NCBI RefSeq assembly: GCF_000381905.1
Contig: NZ_KB907271.1
Location: 1 to 64,000 of the forward strand
Length of the DNA stretch: 64,000 bases
Reading direction: 5' to 3'
DNA from: Paenibacillus fonticola DSM 21315
Lineage (GTDB): Bacteria > Bacillota > Bacilli > Paenibacillales > Paenibacillaceae
Position numbers and translations under genes: made by a program. Of this stretch, positions 17,306-25,264 are shown piece by piece. The notes beneath the pieces were generated by a model, which saw only the letters and a list, made by a program, of their open reading frames with translations, did no database searches and was not told the DNA's origin. Within the stretch, counting starts at the first letter, position 1. Every line of letters starts with the position of its first letter.

Positions 17306-18481
17306 ATGCCAAGCGAGGCTTTATTAACAGGAATAGCGATTGAACGAATGATTGACATCCGGCGTCAACTGCATCGGTATCCGGAGCTATCCAATGAGGA
17401 ATATGAAACGACGCGCCGAATTCGCGGCTGGCTGGAAGAAGCTAGGGTGCGAGTAAAGGATTATCCGCTCGCCACCGGGCTGATCGCTGAAGTCGGAGGA
17501 ATTCAGGAAGGCCCTGTGATTGCACTGCGCGCCGATATTGACGCCTTGCCGATTCAAGAGAAGAGCGGCCTGCCGTTTGCGTCTTTGAATCCCGGAAAAA
17601 TGCATGCATGCGGACATGACTTTCATACCGCTGCATTGATTGGCGTAGCCTTTGCTTTGAAAAAGCAGGAGAGCCGGTTAAAAGGAACAGTCAGACTGAT
17701 CTTTCAGCCAGCAGAGGAAAAAGCCAAAGGCGCGAAGCTGGTTATAGACAGCGGGGCGCTTGAAGGCGTCCAAGCCATCTTCGGCATGCACAACAAGCCC
17801 GATCTGCCCGTAGGGACGATCGGTATTAAGGAAGGTCCACTGATGGCCGCTGCCGACGGCTTCCTCGTTAAGGTGGAGGGAAAGGGATCGCACGCAGCGG
17901 TCCCGGAGGCTGGAAATGACCCGATTGTAACGGCTGCCCATCTCGTTACCGCGCTACAATCGGTGGTCAGCCGAAACGTCAGTTCACTAAGCAGCGCTGT
18001 AATCAGTGTAACGAAGCTGCATAGCGGGGAGTCTTGGAACGTCATTCCTGATCAAGCTCTGCTGGAAGGAACGATTCGTACGTTTGATGATGGCGTACGA
18101 TTGCAGGTGCTTAAACGATTTGGCCAGGTAGTGGATGGCGTGGCGGCCGCATTCGGCACAACGGCTTCCATACGCTGGATTGAGGGTCCGCCGCCGGTCA
18201 ATAATGATGCTGCACTGGCGAAGCTGGGGCTGGCTGCGGCAGCTGACACGGGCTATCAGGCTATCACGCCGAATCCTTCGCCGGCTGGAGAGGATTTTGC
18301 TGTATATCAGCGTGAAATTCCCGGGTTGTTCCTATTCATCGGGACTGCGGGGACGCAGGAGTGGCACCATCCGGCTTTCGACTTGGATGAGCGGGCGCTC
18401 CCGGTCAGCATCAGCTACTTCACGAGACTGGCTGAACTCGCGCTGGATTATTACAGCACAGGCGGAGGTGCATCCCTATAG
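17306..18481 (+). CDS. M20 family amidohydrolase (N-acyl amino acid deacylase, HipO/SndB-like)
   Basis: Zinc/manganese-dependent hydrolase expected to deacetylate an N-acetyl-S-alkyl-cysteine or related N-acyl amino acid. Visible M20D marks are DIRRQLHRYPELSNEEYET, ALRADIDALPIQE, MHACGHDFHTAALIGVA (metal ligands), LIFQPAEEKAKGAK and GMHNKPDLPVGTI, plus PAGEDFAVY near the end. The 391-residue length is right. B. subtilis has a homologous gene (hipO/ytnL) in the ytmI operon. GGGAGG lies 9 bases before the ATG. The stop at 18479 falls just after a GGAGG that must serve the next gene. Confidence 0.86.
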   Translation: MPSEALLTGIAIERMIDIRRQLHRYPELSNEEYETTRRIRGWLEEARVRVKDYPLATGLIAEVGGIQEGPVIALRADIDALPIQEKSGLPFASLNPGKMHACGHDFHTAALIGVAFALKKQESRLKGTVRLIFQPAEEKAKGAKLVIDSGALEGVQAIFGMHNKPDLPVGTIGIKEGPLMAAADGFLVKVEGKGSHAAVPEAGNDPIVTAAHLVTALQSVVSRNVSSLSSAVISVTKLHSGESWNVIPDQALLEGTIRTFDDGVRLQVLKRFGQVVDGVAAAFGTTASIRWIEGPPPVNNDAALAKLGLAAAADTGYQAITPNPSPAGEDFAVYQREIPGLFLFIGTAGTQEWHHPAFDLDERALPVSISYFTRLAELALDYYSTGGGASL

Positions 18482-18507
18482 CTGCTATTAAAAGCTATGA
18501 TGTTGTC

Positions 18508-19632
18508 GTGGTCGGCGCCGGTTCGATGGGCATGAGCGCCGGCTATTATTTAGCCAGCAAGGGATTGCACACCTTGCTGATTGATGCCTTTGATCCCCCG
18601 CACAGCGAGGGCAGTCATCATGGAGAGCCCCGGCTTATCCGCCATGCTTATAGTGGTGATCCTGTATATACGAAGCTGGCTATAGGCGCACATGAGCTGT
18701 GGAACGAAGTAGAGCAATTGACCGGGGAGAGTCTGCTCGTTCAGTCCGGTGTGCTCAATCTTGCAGACAGCAATCTGTTCTCCTACAGGGAACGAATAGC
18801 GCAGGTAGAGGAGCTAGCTGTTCATACGGAATGGCTGGATGCTGCTGAAATTCGCTATCGGTGGCCAGGCCTGCACATACCGGACTGGTTTGCAGCGATG
18901 TATGAGCCTGCCGCTGGTTATCTGCACAGCGAACAGTGTGTTAAAGCGTATCGCAAGCTGGCTCTGGATAAAGGGGCGGAACTGTTAACGAATACTGCGG
19001 TGCAAAAAGTAAAGGCGCGAAAAGACAGCGTAACGGTCTATACGCACAATGAAGAATATCACGCCGGGGCCGCCATCCTGACTGCAGGGGCCTGGTTCAG
19101 CACATTGTCCCCGTTTGTCCAACTGCCCATCCGCGCGGTTCGCAAAACGGTGGGCTGGTTTGAAACGAGTTCTCCGGCCTTCGATTCCGGGCAATTTCCG
19201 GGTTTTACGCTAAACGCCCGGGAAGGCAGCTACTATGGATTTCCAAGCATAGGCGACAATGGTCTCAAAATCGGCCGTCACGACACGGGTACGAGCTGGC
19301 TTCCCGGCGAGCCGCTGGCTTCGTTTGGCAGTTATGCTGAAGATGAGGCGGATTTACGCCATGTGCTTGAAAAATACATGCCGGAAGCAGCAGGAAGGCT
19401 GAAGCGGGGAGCTGTCTGTAAATACGAAATTTCACCGGATGAGAACTTTATTATCGACCGGCACCCAGTGCACCCGCATGTTTGGGTTGCAGGGGGCTTT
19501 TCCGGTCATGGCTTTAAGTTTTCCAGTGTGGTCGGGAAGCTGCTGGCGGATCTGATCGCTGACGGGCAAACCTCTTATTCGATCCAGCCTTTTTCCCTGG
19601 CCCGCTTTAACGATCAATCTGACATAACCTAG
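18508..19632 (+). CDS. SolA-type FAD amine oxidase (sarcosine / N-methyl amino acid oxidase family); start unclear
   Basis: FAD-dependent oxidoreductase of the monomeric sarcosine oxidase / N-methyltryptophan oxidase family, which oxidises secondary amino acids to imines with hydrogen peroxide release. Marks are GAGSMGMSAGYYLASKG (dinucleotide-binding), SHHGEPRLIRHAYSGDPVY (around the covalent-FAD His-Arg region), YEPAAGYLHSEQCV and GGFSGHGFKFSSVVGKLLADL. GTG at 18508 is the first canonical start, but it cuts off the beta strand (YDVVV) that must precede GAGSMG. Upstream, in frame, lies GGAGGTG (18464-18470) followed by ATA at 18478 and ATT at 18487. No ATG, GTG or TTG exists back to the TGA at 18433. 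Translation therefore probably starts at a rare codon, or the gene is damaged. Confidence 0.78.
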   Translation: MVGAGSMGMSAGYYLASKGLHTLLIDAFDPPHSEGSHHGEPRLIRHAYSGDPVYTKLAIGAHELWNEVEQLTGESLLVQSGVLNLADSNLFSYRERIAQVEELAVHTEWLDAAEIRYRWPGLHIPDWFAAMYEPAAGYLHSEQCVKAYRKLALDKGAELLTNTAVQKVKARKDSVTVYTHNEEYHAGAAILTAGAWFSTLSPFVQLPIRAVRKTVGWFETSSPAFDSGQFPGFTLNAREGSYYGFPSIGDNGLKIGRHDTGTSWLPGEPLASFGSYAEDEADLRHVLEKYMPEAAGRLKRGAVCKYEISPDENFIIDRHPVHPHVWVAGGFSGHGFKFSSVVGKLLADLIADGQTSYSIQPFSLARFNDQSDIT

Positions 19633-19653
19633 TTTGGAATTGGAGGATAACGA

Positions 19654-20121
19654 ATGAGCGAGGTCAATATTGAAGCCTTCTTGAATACGCATGGCCAGCT
19701 GCTGGCAGCAGTAGATGGCCTAAGCGAGGAGCAGGTGAAATGGAAGCAGGCACCTGAGATTTGGAGCGTGCAGGAGGTGGTGTCGCATCTGGTCGATCAC
19801 AGCATCGTCATTTCGTTCCGAATCCGCGATATTGTTGCAGGGACGTCAGCCCGGCTCCCGGCGTTCGATTAGGATGCCTGGGTTAGCGGTCAATATGCCA
19901 ATGCGGGAAATACGTCGGATGTTCTGGACATTTTCCACGCGCTGCTTCAATATAACAGCTTGCTGCTTCGCCGGTTAAACAGTGGGGACCTGGCCAAGAC
20001 CGGCATTAACTTTAGAGGAGAGGCCGTCAGCATCGCCGAAATCGTCGCTGGTTTTACCCGTCACGTTCAGCGGCATTTACGGCAAATTGAACGCATTAAA
20101 CAAGCTGCCGCTCTAGTTTAG
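19654..20121 (+). pseudogene. DinB-like protein interrupted by one in-frame TAG
   Basis: DinB/YfiT-type four-helix bundle, the family of metal-dependent thiol transferases (bacillithiol/mycothiol) and related enzymes. From ATG 19654 the frame reads FLNTHGQLLAAVDGL, EVVSHLVDHS (first metal His) up to PAFD, then TAG at 19870-19872. The same frame continues without further stops for 82 codons: DAWVSGQYANAGNTSDVLDI and later TRHVQRHLRQIERI, which holds the HxxxH pair expected at the DinB C-terminus, ending at 20121. DinB proteins usually have Q-D at this point, so the change is most simply CAG to TAG. Full length would be 155 residues. GGAGG precedes the ATG. Either recent inactivation, a sequencing error or read-through. 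Confidence 0.82.
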
Positions 20122-20188
20122 AGGGAAGCACAATCATCGCTATGTCTAATTAAATTGATCAATAAATTAGTCCAAAGGAGGATGGAAT

Positions 20189-21526
20189 ATGGCAAAGCAA
20201 AGACAGTTGAAGCTGGGTGCGCTTCTGCATGGCGTCGGAGGAGGAACATCGATGTGGCGGCATCCTGACGTCCTGCCGGATGCCAGCGTAAATATTGAAG
20301 TGTATAAGCATTGGGTTCGGAAAGCGGAAGAGGGCAAGCTGGATTTGATTTTTATCGCGGACGGCTTGTACATTAATGAAAAATCGATTCCTCACTTTTT
20401 AAACCGTTTTGAACCGATCACGATTTTGAGCGCTCTGGCTGGGGTCAGTAAAAATATCGGCCTTGTGGGCACATTGTCTACTTCTTACAGCGAGCCCTTC
20501 ACCGTCGCCCGCCAGTTTGCCTCATTGGACATGATCAGCGGGGGACGGGCAGGATGGAACGTCGTAACCTCCCCGCTGGAAGGTTCTGCGCTGAATTATA
20601 GCAGGAAGGAGCACCCGGAACATGATAAACGCTACCGGATCGCGGCCGAATATCTCGAAGTTACCCGTGGTCTTTGGGATTCATGGGAGGATGACGCCTT
20701 TGTACGGAACAAGGAAAGCGGGGTATTTTTCGATTCCGGGAAAATGCATACACTGAATCACGAAGGCGAGTTTTTCTCGGTGAAAGGTCCGCTGAACATC
20801 GCCCGTTCCAAGCAGGGGCAGCCGGTCATTTTTCAGGCGGGTTCATCCGAGGTCGGCAGAAATTTTGCGGCAAAGCAAGCGGACGCCGTATTTACCGGCC
20901 ATGAAACCTTGGAGGAAGCTGCGGCCTTCTATCGGGATGTGAAGTCCCGTGCCGTTTCGTTCGGGCGCAGTCCGGAGGAGGTGCTGATCTTCCCGGGAAT
21001 CGGGCCGATTATCGGCAGCACTCCGGAGGAGGCAGAGCGCAAATATCAGGAGGTCGCCAGCCTGGTAACTATCGAAAATGCGCTGAATTATTTGGGCCGT
21101 TTTTTTGAACACCATGACTTTTCCCAATACCCGCTGGATGAGCCTTTTCCTGAGCTGGGGGATTTGGGGAAGAACAGCTTCCAAAGCGGAACCGACAAAA
21201 TTAAGCAGGACGCCAGGGAGAAAGGGCTGACGCTCCGACAGGTGGCGCTTCAGTTGGCCACGCCGCGCGGGGGGTTCATCGGAATACCCGAACAGATCGC
21301 CGACCGAATTCAGACGTGGTTTGAATCGGAAGCCGCCGACGGTTTCATGATATCGGCCGCTGTGCCTAACGGACTGGAGGATTTTGTCGACCATGTCGTC
21401 CCGATCCTGCAGGATCGAGGTTTGTATAGAACCGAGTACGAGAGTGATACGCTTCGGGGCAATCTGGGACTGTCCGTACCGGAGAACCGTTACACCTCAC
21501 AAAAGGCAGTATCATCCCGCCCTTAG
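20189..21526 (+). CDS. NtaA/SnaA/DszA-family flavin monooxygenase (YtnJ/CmoJ-like)
   Basis: FMNH2-dependent monooxygenase; in this family it oxidises sulfur or nitrogen compounds and, in B. subtilis YtnJ/CmoJ, takes part in S-alkyl-cysteine breakdown. Marks are KLGALLHGVGGGTSMWRHPD, FIADGLYINEK, RFEPITILSALAGVSKNIGL, GRAGWNVVTSP, NYSRKEHPEHDKRYRIAAEYL and GSSEVGRNFAAKQADAVFTG. The 445-residue length is typical. AAAGGAGG sits well before the ATG. Last gene of the salvage operon. Confidence 0.86.
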   Translation: MAKQRQLKLGALLHGVGGGTSMWRHPDVLPDASVNIEVYKHWVRKAEEGKLDLIFIADGLYINEKSIPHFLNRFEPITILSALAGVSKNIGLVGTLSTSYSEPFTVARQFASLDMISGGRAGWNVVTSPLEGSALNYSRKEHPEHDKRYRIAAEYLEVTRGLWDSWEDDAFVRNKESGVFFDSGKMHTLNHEGEFFSVKGPLNIARSKQGQPVIFQAGSSEVGRNFAAKQADAVFTGHETLEEAAAFYRDVKSRAVSFGRSPEEVLIFPGIGPIIGSTPEEAERKYQEVASLVTIENALNYLGRFFEHHDFSQYPLDEPFPELGDLGKNSFQSGTDKIKQDAREKGLTLRQVALQLATPRGGFIGIPEQIADRIQTWFESEAADGFMISAAVPNGLEDFVDHVVPILQDRGLYRTEYESDTLRGNLGLSVPENRYTSQKAVSSRP

Positions 21527-21630
21527 ATTAGGGACAGGCAAGGAAATAGGAAATATGTTTACCAAATTGAAGAGAAGACAGCTTGCGCTTTAAAAGAACG
21601 TTACCTGCTCTATGATGAGCAATAGGGACT

Positions 21631-21671
21631 TTTTGCAGCTGTGCTTCTCTTTTTTTGCCTCTGCTGCAAAA
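21631..21671. repeat. Inverted repeat with T-rich loop between salvage operon and kinase
   Basis: TTTTGCAGC (21631-21639) pairs with GCTGCAAAA (21663-21671) around a pyrimidine-rich loop that contains CTTTTTTTGCC. It may act as terminator or attenuator, but the T run is inside the loop, not after the stem. Confidence 0.35.
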
Positions 21672-21740
21672 GCCGGAACGACATTGACAGAAAGAAGGAG
21701 GATTATATAAAATCGAAAGCGATTACATTGGGCAGAGGAT

Positions 21741-23594
21741 GTGGGCATCATCTTTCGTTATTTTACGACATATCCGAGAGGATTTAACTTCCGTACGAAG
21801 CTGATTGTACTGCTGTCGGTCGTTACGCTAATCGTATCGGGGACAACGGGGTTTATCACTTATAACATCCATTTGAACATGTTTAATGAGGAGGTTAGTC
21901 GGCAGTACAGCCTGACGACGGATCAGGTTCTCGCCCGGCTCGATTCGCGCGTGAATGATATGTACCGAGTGACGGACTATATTACGCTGAACCCGGCGAT
22001 CAAAAAGGCGATTAGCGAGCAAAAAGCTGGCATCGACTCCTTCGAACGGATGAAAATTGAGGATGAACTGGATGAGCAGCTGTTTCAGGTCCGGCTGGAT
22101 GCGCCGGAGATTATGGGGATCCGCATCTATGATCTAAAAGGAAATGTGATTCATCTGGGCACCTATGCAAGCTCTTTTCAGCGGTTAAGTCAGACGTATC
22201 TGCATAGTATGGCTCATAAACTGGAGGGAACGGGCGGGGAATATGTGTGGAATCGCCTGGATTCGGAAGCGTCAGGGCAGCAGGAAAGTGCAAACTGGGT
22301 AATGGCAGGAAGGTTAATGCGTGCGCTGGATATGGAAACCTTCGGTGAAATGCTGATCCTGTTTCATACCTCTCTGTTCGAGTCTTACTTGAAGGATTTG
22401 CGCCAGCACCAGGATGCAGCTGCATATTTATACGATCAGAACGGTCAATTGCTGTACATTATGAATTCCGGCCTGGAGCAGGAAGCGGTTCTTCCCGCAG
22501 ATCTTCGGACAGGAGACAACCGGATCGTGAAGGAGGAAGGGACCTCTTATTTGTATACGAAGCAGGTGTCTGACAAAGTGGGCTTTACGCTGATCACCAA
22601 GGTTTCTTTGAAACAGATTCAGAGCAGGGGGCAGATCATTTGGAAGGTGGCTGTCATCTCGGCGCTGGCGACGATACTATTCTCATCCCTTATTACTGCA
22701 CTGATCAGCCGGAGGCTGCTTCGGCCGCTTACCAAGCTCGTGCAGGCGATGAAACGGGTGAGAGAGGGGAAGTTTGATACCCGCGTCCTAGTTCAGAACC
22801 GGGATGAACTGGATTTTCTCGGAGACAGCTTTAATCGGATGACTTCGCGGATCGAGACGTTGATCCGAGAAGTGTATGAACGGGAGCTAAGCGAGAAGGA
22901 AGCGGAACTGAAGGCGATTCAGGCACAGCTTAATCCTCACTTTCTGTACAATACGCTGGGCATGTTTTTTTGGAAATTTTATATGCTGGAAGATGAGAGA
23001 TCGGCCCAACTCGTCAATTCATTGTCAGAAATGCTGCGTTATACTTTGGAACCAGTGGAGGACAGGACGACGCTGCGGGATGAAATTAATCAGATAGAGC
23101 ATTATTTCCAAATTCAAAAAGCGCGCTATCAGGAAGCGTTGTTTACATACATCGATATACCCGGGGACCTGCTGGATTGCCGGATGATCCGCCTGCTGCT
23201 TCAGCCTATTGTGGAGAATGCTTTTGTCCATGCGTTCCGCGATATGAGGAGCGACCGCCGGCTGTCCATTCGAGGGTACAAGCGGAAGCGGCCCCCCGAG
23301 ACGCCCGGCTCGAATGAAACGGATCTTCTCGTTCTGGAAATTACGGACAACGGTTGCGGGATGGACGCAGCAGCAGTAAGGCAAATACTGACCCTGTCCC
23401 GGCATAGGGATGCCGAGCGGCAAAGCATTGGCACGAGCAGCGTCATCCGGCGCATTGCCCTCGTTCACGGGGAGCCCTATGGCGTAGATGTGAAGTCCAA
23501 AGTAGGGGAAGGAACAACCGTGTCTTTGTACCTTCCTTATGATCTCAAAAGAAGAGAGGAGAAGGCGGATGATTGGGAAGCTGTTGGTCGTTGA
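21741..23594 (+). CDS. Sensor histidine kinase, YesM type
   Basis: Membrane sensor partner of the AraC-type response regulator that follows. Segments in order: short cytoplasmic start (FNFRTKLIVLL), TM1 about 20-42, extracellular sensor region to about 290, TM2 about 295-318, HAMP about 320-372 (RRLLRPLTKLVQAMKRVREGK), the His-kinase motif QAQLNPHFLYNTL with the phosphoacceptor His at residue 400, and HATPase (PIVENAFVHAF, DNGCGM). The start is uncertain: GTG 21741 has only a weak GAGG, while the strong AAGGAGG at 21694 is followed in frame by a TAA at 21708. The stop overlaps the regulator gene by 26 bases. Confidence 0.88.
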   Translation: MGIIFRYFTTYPRGFNFRTKLIVLLSVVTLIVSGTTGFITYNIHLNMFNEEVSRQYSLTTDQVLARLDSRVNDMYRVTDYITLNPAIKKAISEQKAGIDSFERMKIEDELDEQLFQVRLDAPEIMGIRIYDLKGNVIHLGTYASSFQRLSQTYLHSMAHKLEGTGGEYVWNRLDSEASGQQESANWVMAGRLMRALDMETFGEMLILFHTSLFESYLKDLRQHQDAAAYLYDQNGQLLYIMNSGLEQEAVLPADLRTGDNRIVKEEGTSYLYTKQVSDKVGFTLITKVSLKQIQSRGQIIWKVAVISALATILFSSLITALISRRLLRPLTKLVQAMKRVREGKFDTRVLVQNRDELDFLGDSFNRMTSRIETLIREVYERELSEKEAELKAIQAQLNPHFLYNTLGMFFWKFYMLEDERSAQLVNSLSEMLRYTLEPVEDRTTLRDEINQIEHYFQIQKARYQEALFTYIDIPGDLLDCRMIRLLLQPIVENAFVHAFRDMRSDRRLSIRGYKRKRPPETPGSNETDLLVLEITDNGCGMDAAAVRQILTLSRHRDAERQSIGTSSVIRRIALVHGEPYGVDVKSKVGEGTTVSLYLPYDLKRREEKADDWEAVGR

Positions 23595-25077
23595 CGATGA
23601 AGCGTGGTTTAGAGAGGGACTCATAAAAATGATCAGCAGCGATCAGTTGGGATGGGAAGTAGTAGCGGAAGCAGCTGACGGGGAAGAAGCGCTTGAGGCT
23701 ATTGCGGCTCACCAGCCCGATCTGGTCATTACGGACATTCATATGCCGGTCATGGACGGCCTGGCCTTAACCGAACGGCTGTCTGTTCATGGACGGCGCG
23801 TGATGGTCATTATTTTAACCGGCTACCGGGATTTCGAGTACGCTCAAAAAGCGGTCCGCTACGGAGCGGTAGAGTTTCTGCTCAAGCCTTGTTCGCTGGA
23901 GGAAACCCGCCGCGTGCTTCGTCAGGCGTATGAGCGGCTGCGATTAGACAGGCTGGAGCATAGGCGTTATGAATTGGAACGTCAGGTCGATCTGCTTCGT
24001 GCCGCTCTGCTCGGTCTGCCTTATGACGTCCGGACAGCAGAAGCTTACGGGCGGGAGTGGGGCGGCTGCGAATTATTCCTGCTGCAGATCCATGGCTATA
24101 CCCCGGCAGGGAGAGCCTATTCCGAAAATGACACCATGCTGCTTCATTACGCGGCAGACAACATTATGTCAGAGCTGCTAATAAAAGAACAGCGCGGCGG
24201 TATCTTTACCTCCTTAAGAACGGATCAATTCATCTTTTTGCTCATGCCTAACCTGGATAACCTCCATTTTGGCCATATCGTCAAGGAAACGATCTATGAG
24301 CTTCTTGGCCTTGAGGTGAGTTGGAGGGCTGGCGGAGTCATGCAGAGTCTTGACCGATTAGCCAGTCAGTACAGCCGCATACAAACGGCCGGCGGGGAAA
24401 ATGCCCATTTGAACAGCTTGAATCACGAACGTGCCGGAAGCCTGAAGGAAGAGCTCATGTCATGGCTCGTTATCGGTGATATGGCGGGGATGGAAGGAAA
24501 AATACAGGAGTATTTGGCCCGCTCTGCTCATCTCGGGCTGCAGGAGTGCCGGACGGAGATCTATACGCTGATGGTAGTGTTCTCGGAGATTTTACTGAAT
24601 GATTTCAAACATTTAAACGCAGGATCGCTCGAAAACCTGGACCCCGGCCCGATCCTGCTCGCCCATACGGTGCCGGATTTACTGTCCTGGGCGAGGAGAA
24701 AGAGCAGCGATTTTATCGAGCTGTTTGAACGCTGGATGCAGGAGAAGCAGGATAATGTGGTGCTGAAGGCTATTCGTTATATCGATGAAAACTACTGCGG
24801 GGAATGTACGCTGCATGCCGCAGCCGCACATGTGCACGTGACGCCAAATTATCTTAGTAATTTATTCAAGAAAGAAACGGGGGTCGGGTTTACGAATTAC
24901 GTCAGCCGTTTGCGCATCGAGAAGGCTCAGCTGCTTCTCGCGGGCACCCGCCTCCGGATGGTCGACATTGCTGAACATACGGGCTTTGACAATTCCAGCT
25001 ATTTTACTACCGTTTTCAAGCAGTGGACGGGCATGTCGCCTACGGAATACCGTAGAAGGCTTGAAGAACAGGCATAA
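23569..25077 (+). CDS. Response regulator with AraC-type DNA-binding domain, YesN type
   Basis: Receiver domain at residues 4-120 with acidic pair D9-D10, phosphoacceptor D56 (VITDIHMPVMDG), the Thr in ILTGY and Lys in LLKPC. A long helical linker follows. The C-terminal AraC domain (about 410-500) has two helix-turn-helices: CTLHAAAAHVHVTPNYLSNLFKKETG and the motif ending MSPTEYRRRL. Start at ATG 23569 overlaps the kinase gene; an upstream ATG at 23539 lacks a ribosome binding site. Likely activates the sugar transporter genes that follow the terminator. Confidence 0.9.
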   Translation: MIGKLLVVDDEAWFREGLIKMISSDQLGWEVVAEAADGEEALEAIAAHQPDLVITDIHMPVMDGLALTERLSVHGRRVMVIILTGYRDFEYAQKAVRYGAVEFLLKPCSLEETRRVLRQAYERLRLDRLEHRRYELERQVDLLRAALLGLPYDVRTAEAYGREWGGCELFLLQIHGYTPAGRAYSENDTMLLHYAADNIMSELLIKEQRGGIFTSLRTDQFIFLLMPNLDNLHFGHIVKETIYELLGLEVSWRAGGVMQSLDRLASQYSRIQTAGGENAHLNSLNHERAGSLKEELMSWLVIGDMAGMEGKIQEYLARSAHLGLQECRTEIYTLMVVFSEILLNDFKHLNAGSLENLDPGPILLAHTVPDLLSWARRKSSDFIELFERWMQEKQDNVVLKAIRYIDENYCGECTLHAAAAHVHVTPNYLSNLFKKETGVGFTNYVSRLRIEKAQLLLAGTRLRMVDIAEHTGFDNSSYFTTVFKQWTGMSPTEYRRRLEEQA

Positions 25078-25121
25078 GGAGAGAAATGACGGGATTCCGG
25101 TATTGCCTATAGTTTCGTTTA

Positions 25122-25160
25122 ACAGGTCAATTAGATCCTTTAGGTTGGCCTGTTTTTTTG
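25122..25160 (+). terminator. Terminator after the two-component genes
   Basis: ACAGGTCAA (25122-25130) pairs with TTGGCCTGT (25145-25153) with one G-T pair, followed by TTTTTTTG. Confidence 0.8.
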
Positions 25161-25195
25161 TGTAGAAATTTTATACATCATCTGTGATTTCTTAA

Positions 25196-25210
25196 AGATA
25201 ACGCTTTCAT
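25196..25210 (-). promoter_or_regulatory. Candidate cre (CcpA) site before sugar ABC genes
   Basis: On the minus strand the sequence ATGAAAGCGTTATCT matches every fixed position of the relaxed cre consensus WTGNAANCGNWNNCW. It lies about 55 bases before the first permease gene, in position for carbon catabolite repression. Confidence 0.6.
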
Positions 25211-25264
25211 TCCTGATTACAATACAATTACGTGTTAAACAATCACGGAAGGGAGGAGTAGGGT

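Noticed and set aside
21555..21593. Twelve-codon frame MFTKLKRRQLAL after a GGAAAT-like site
   Set aside because: Could be a leader peptide, but no attenuator with matching geometry follows and very short frames like this occur by chance.
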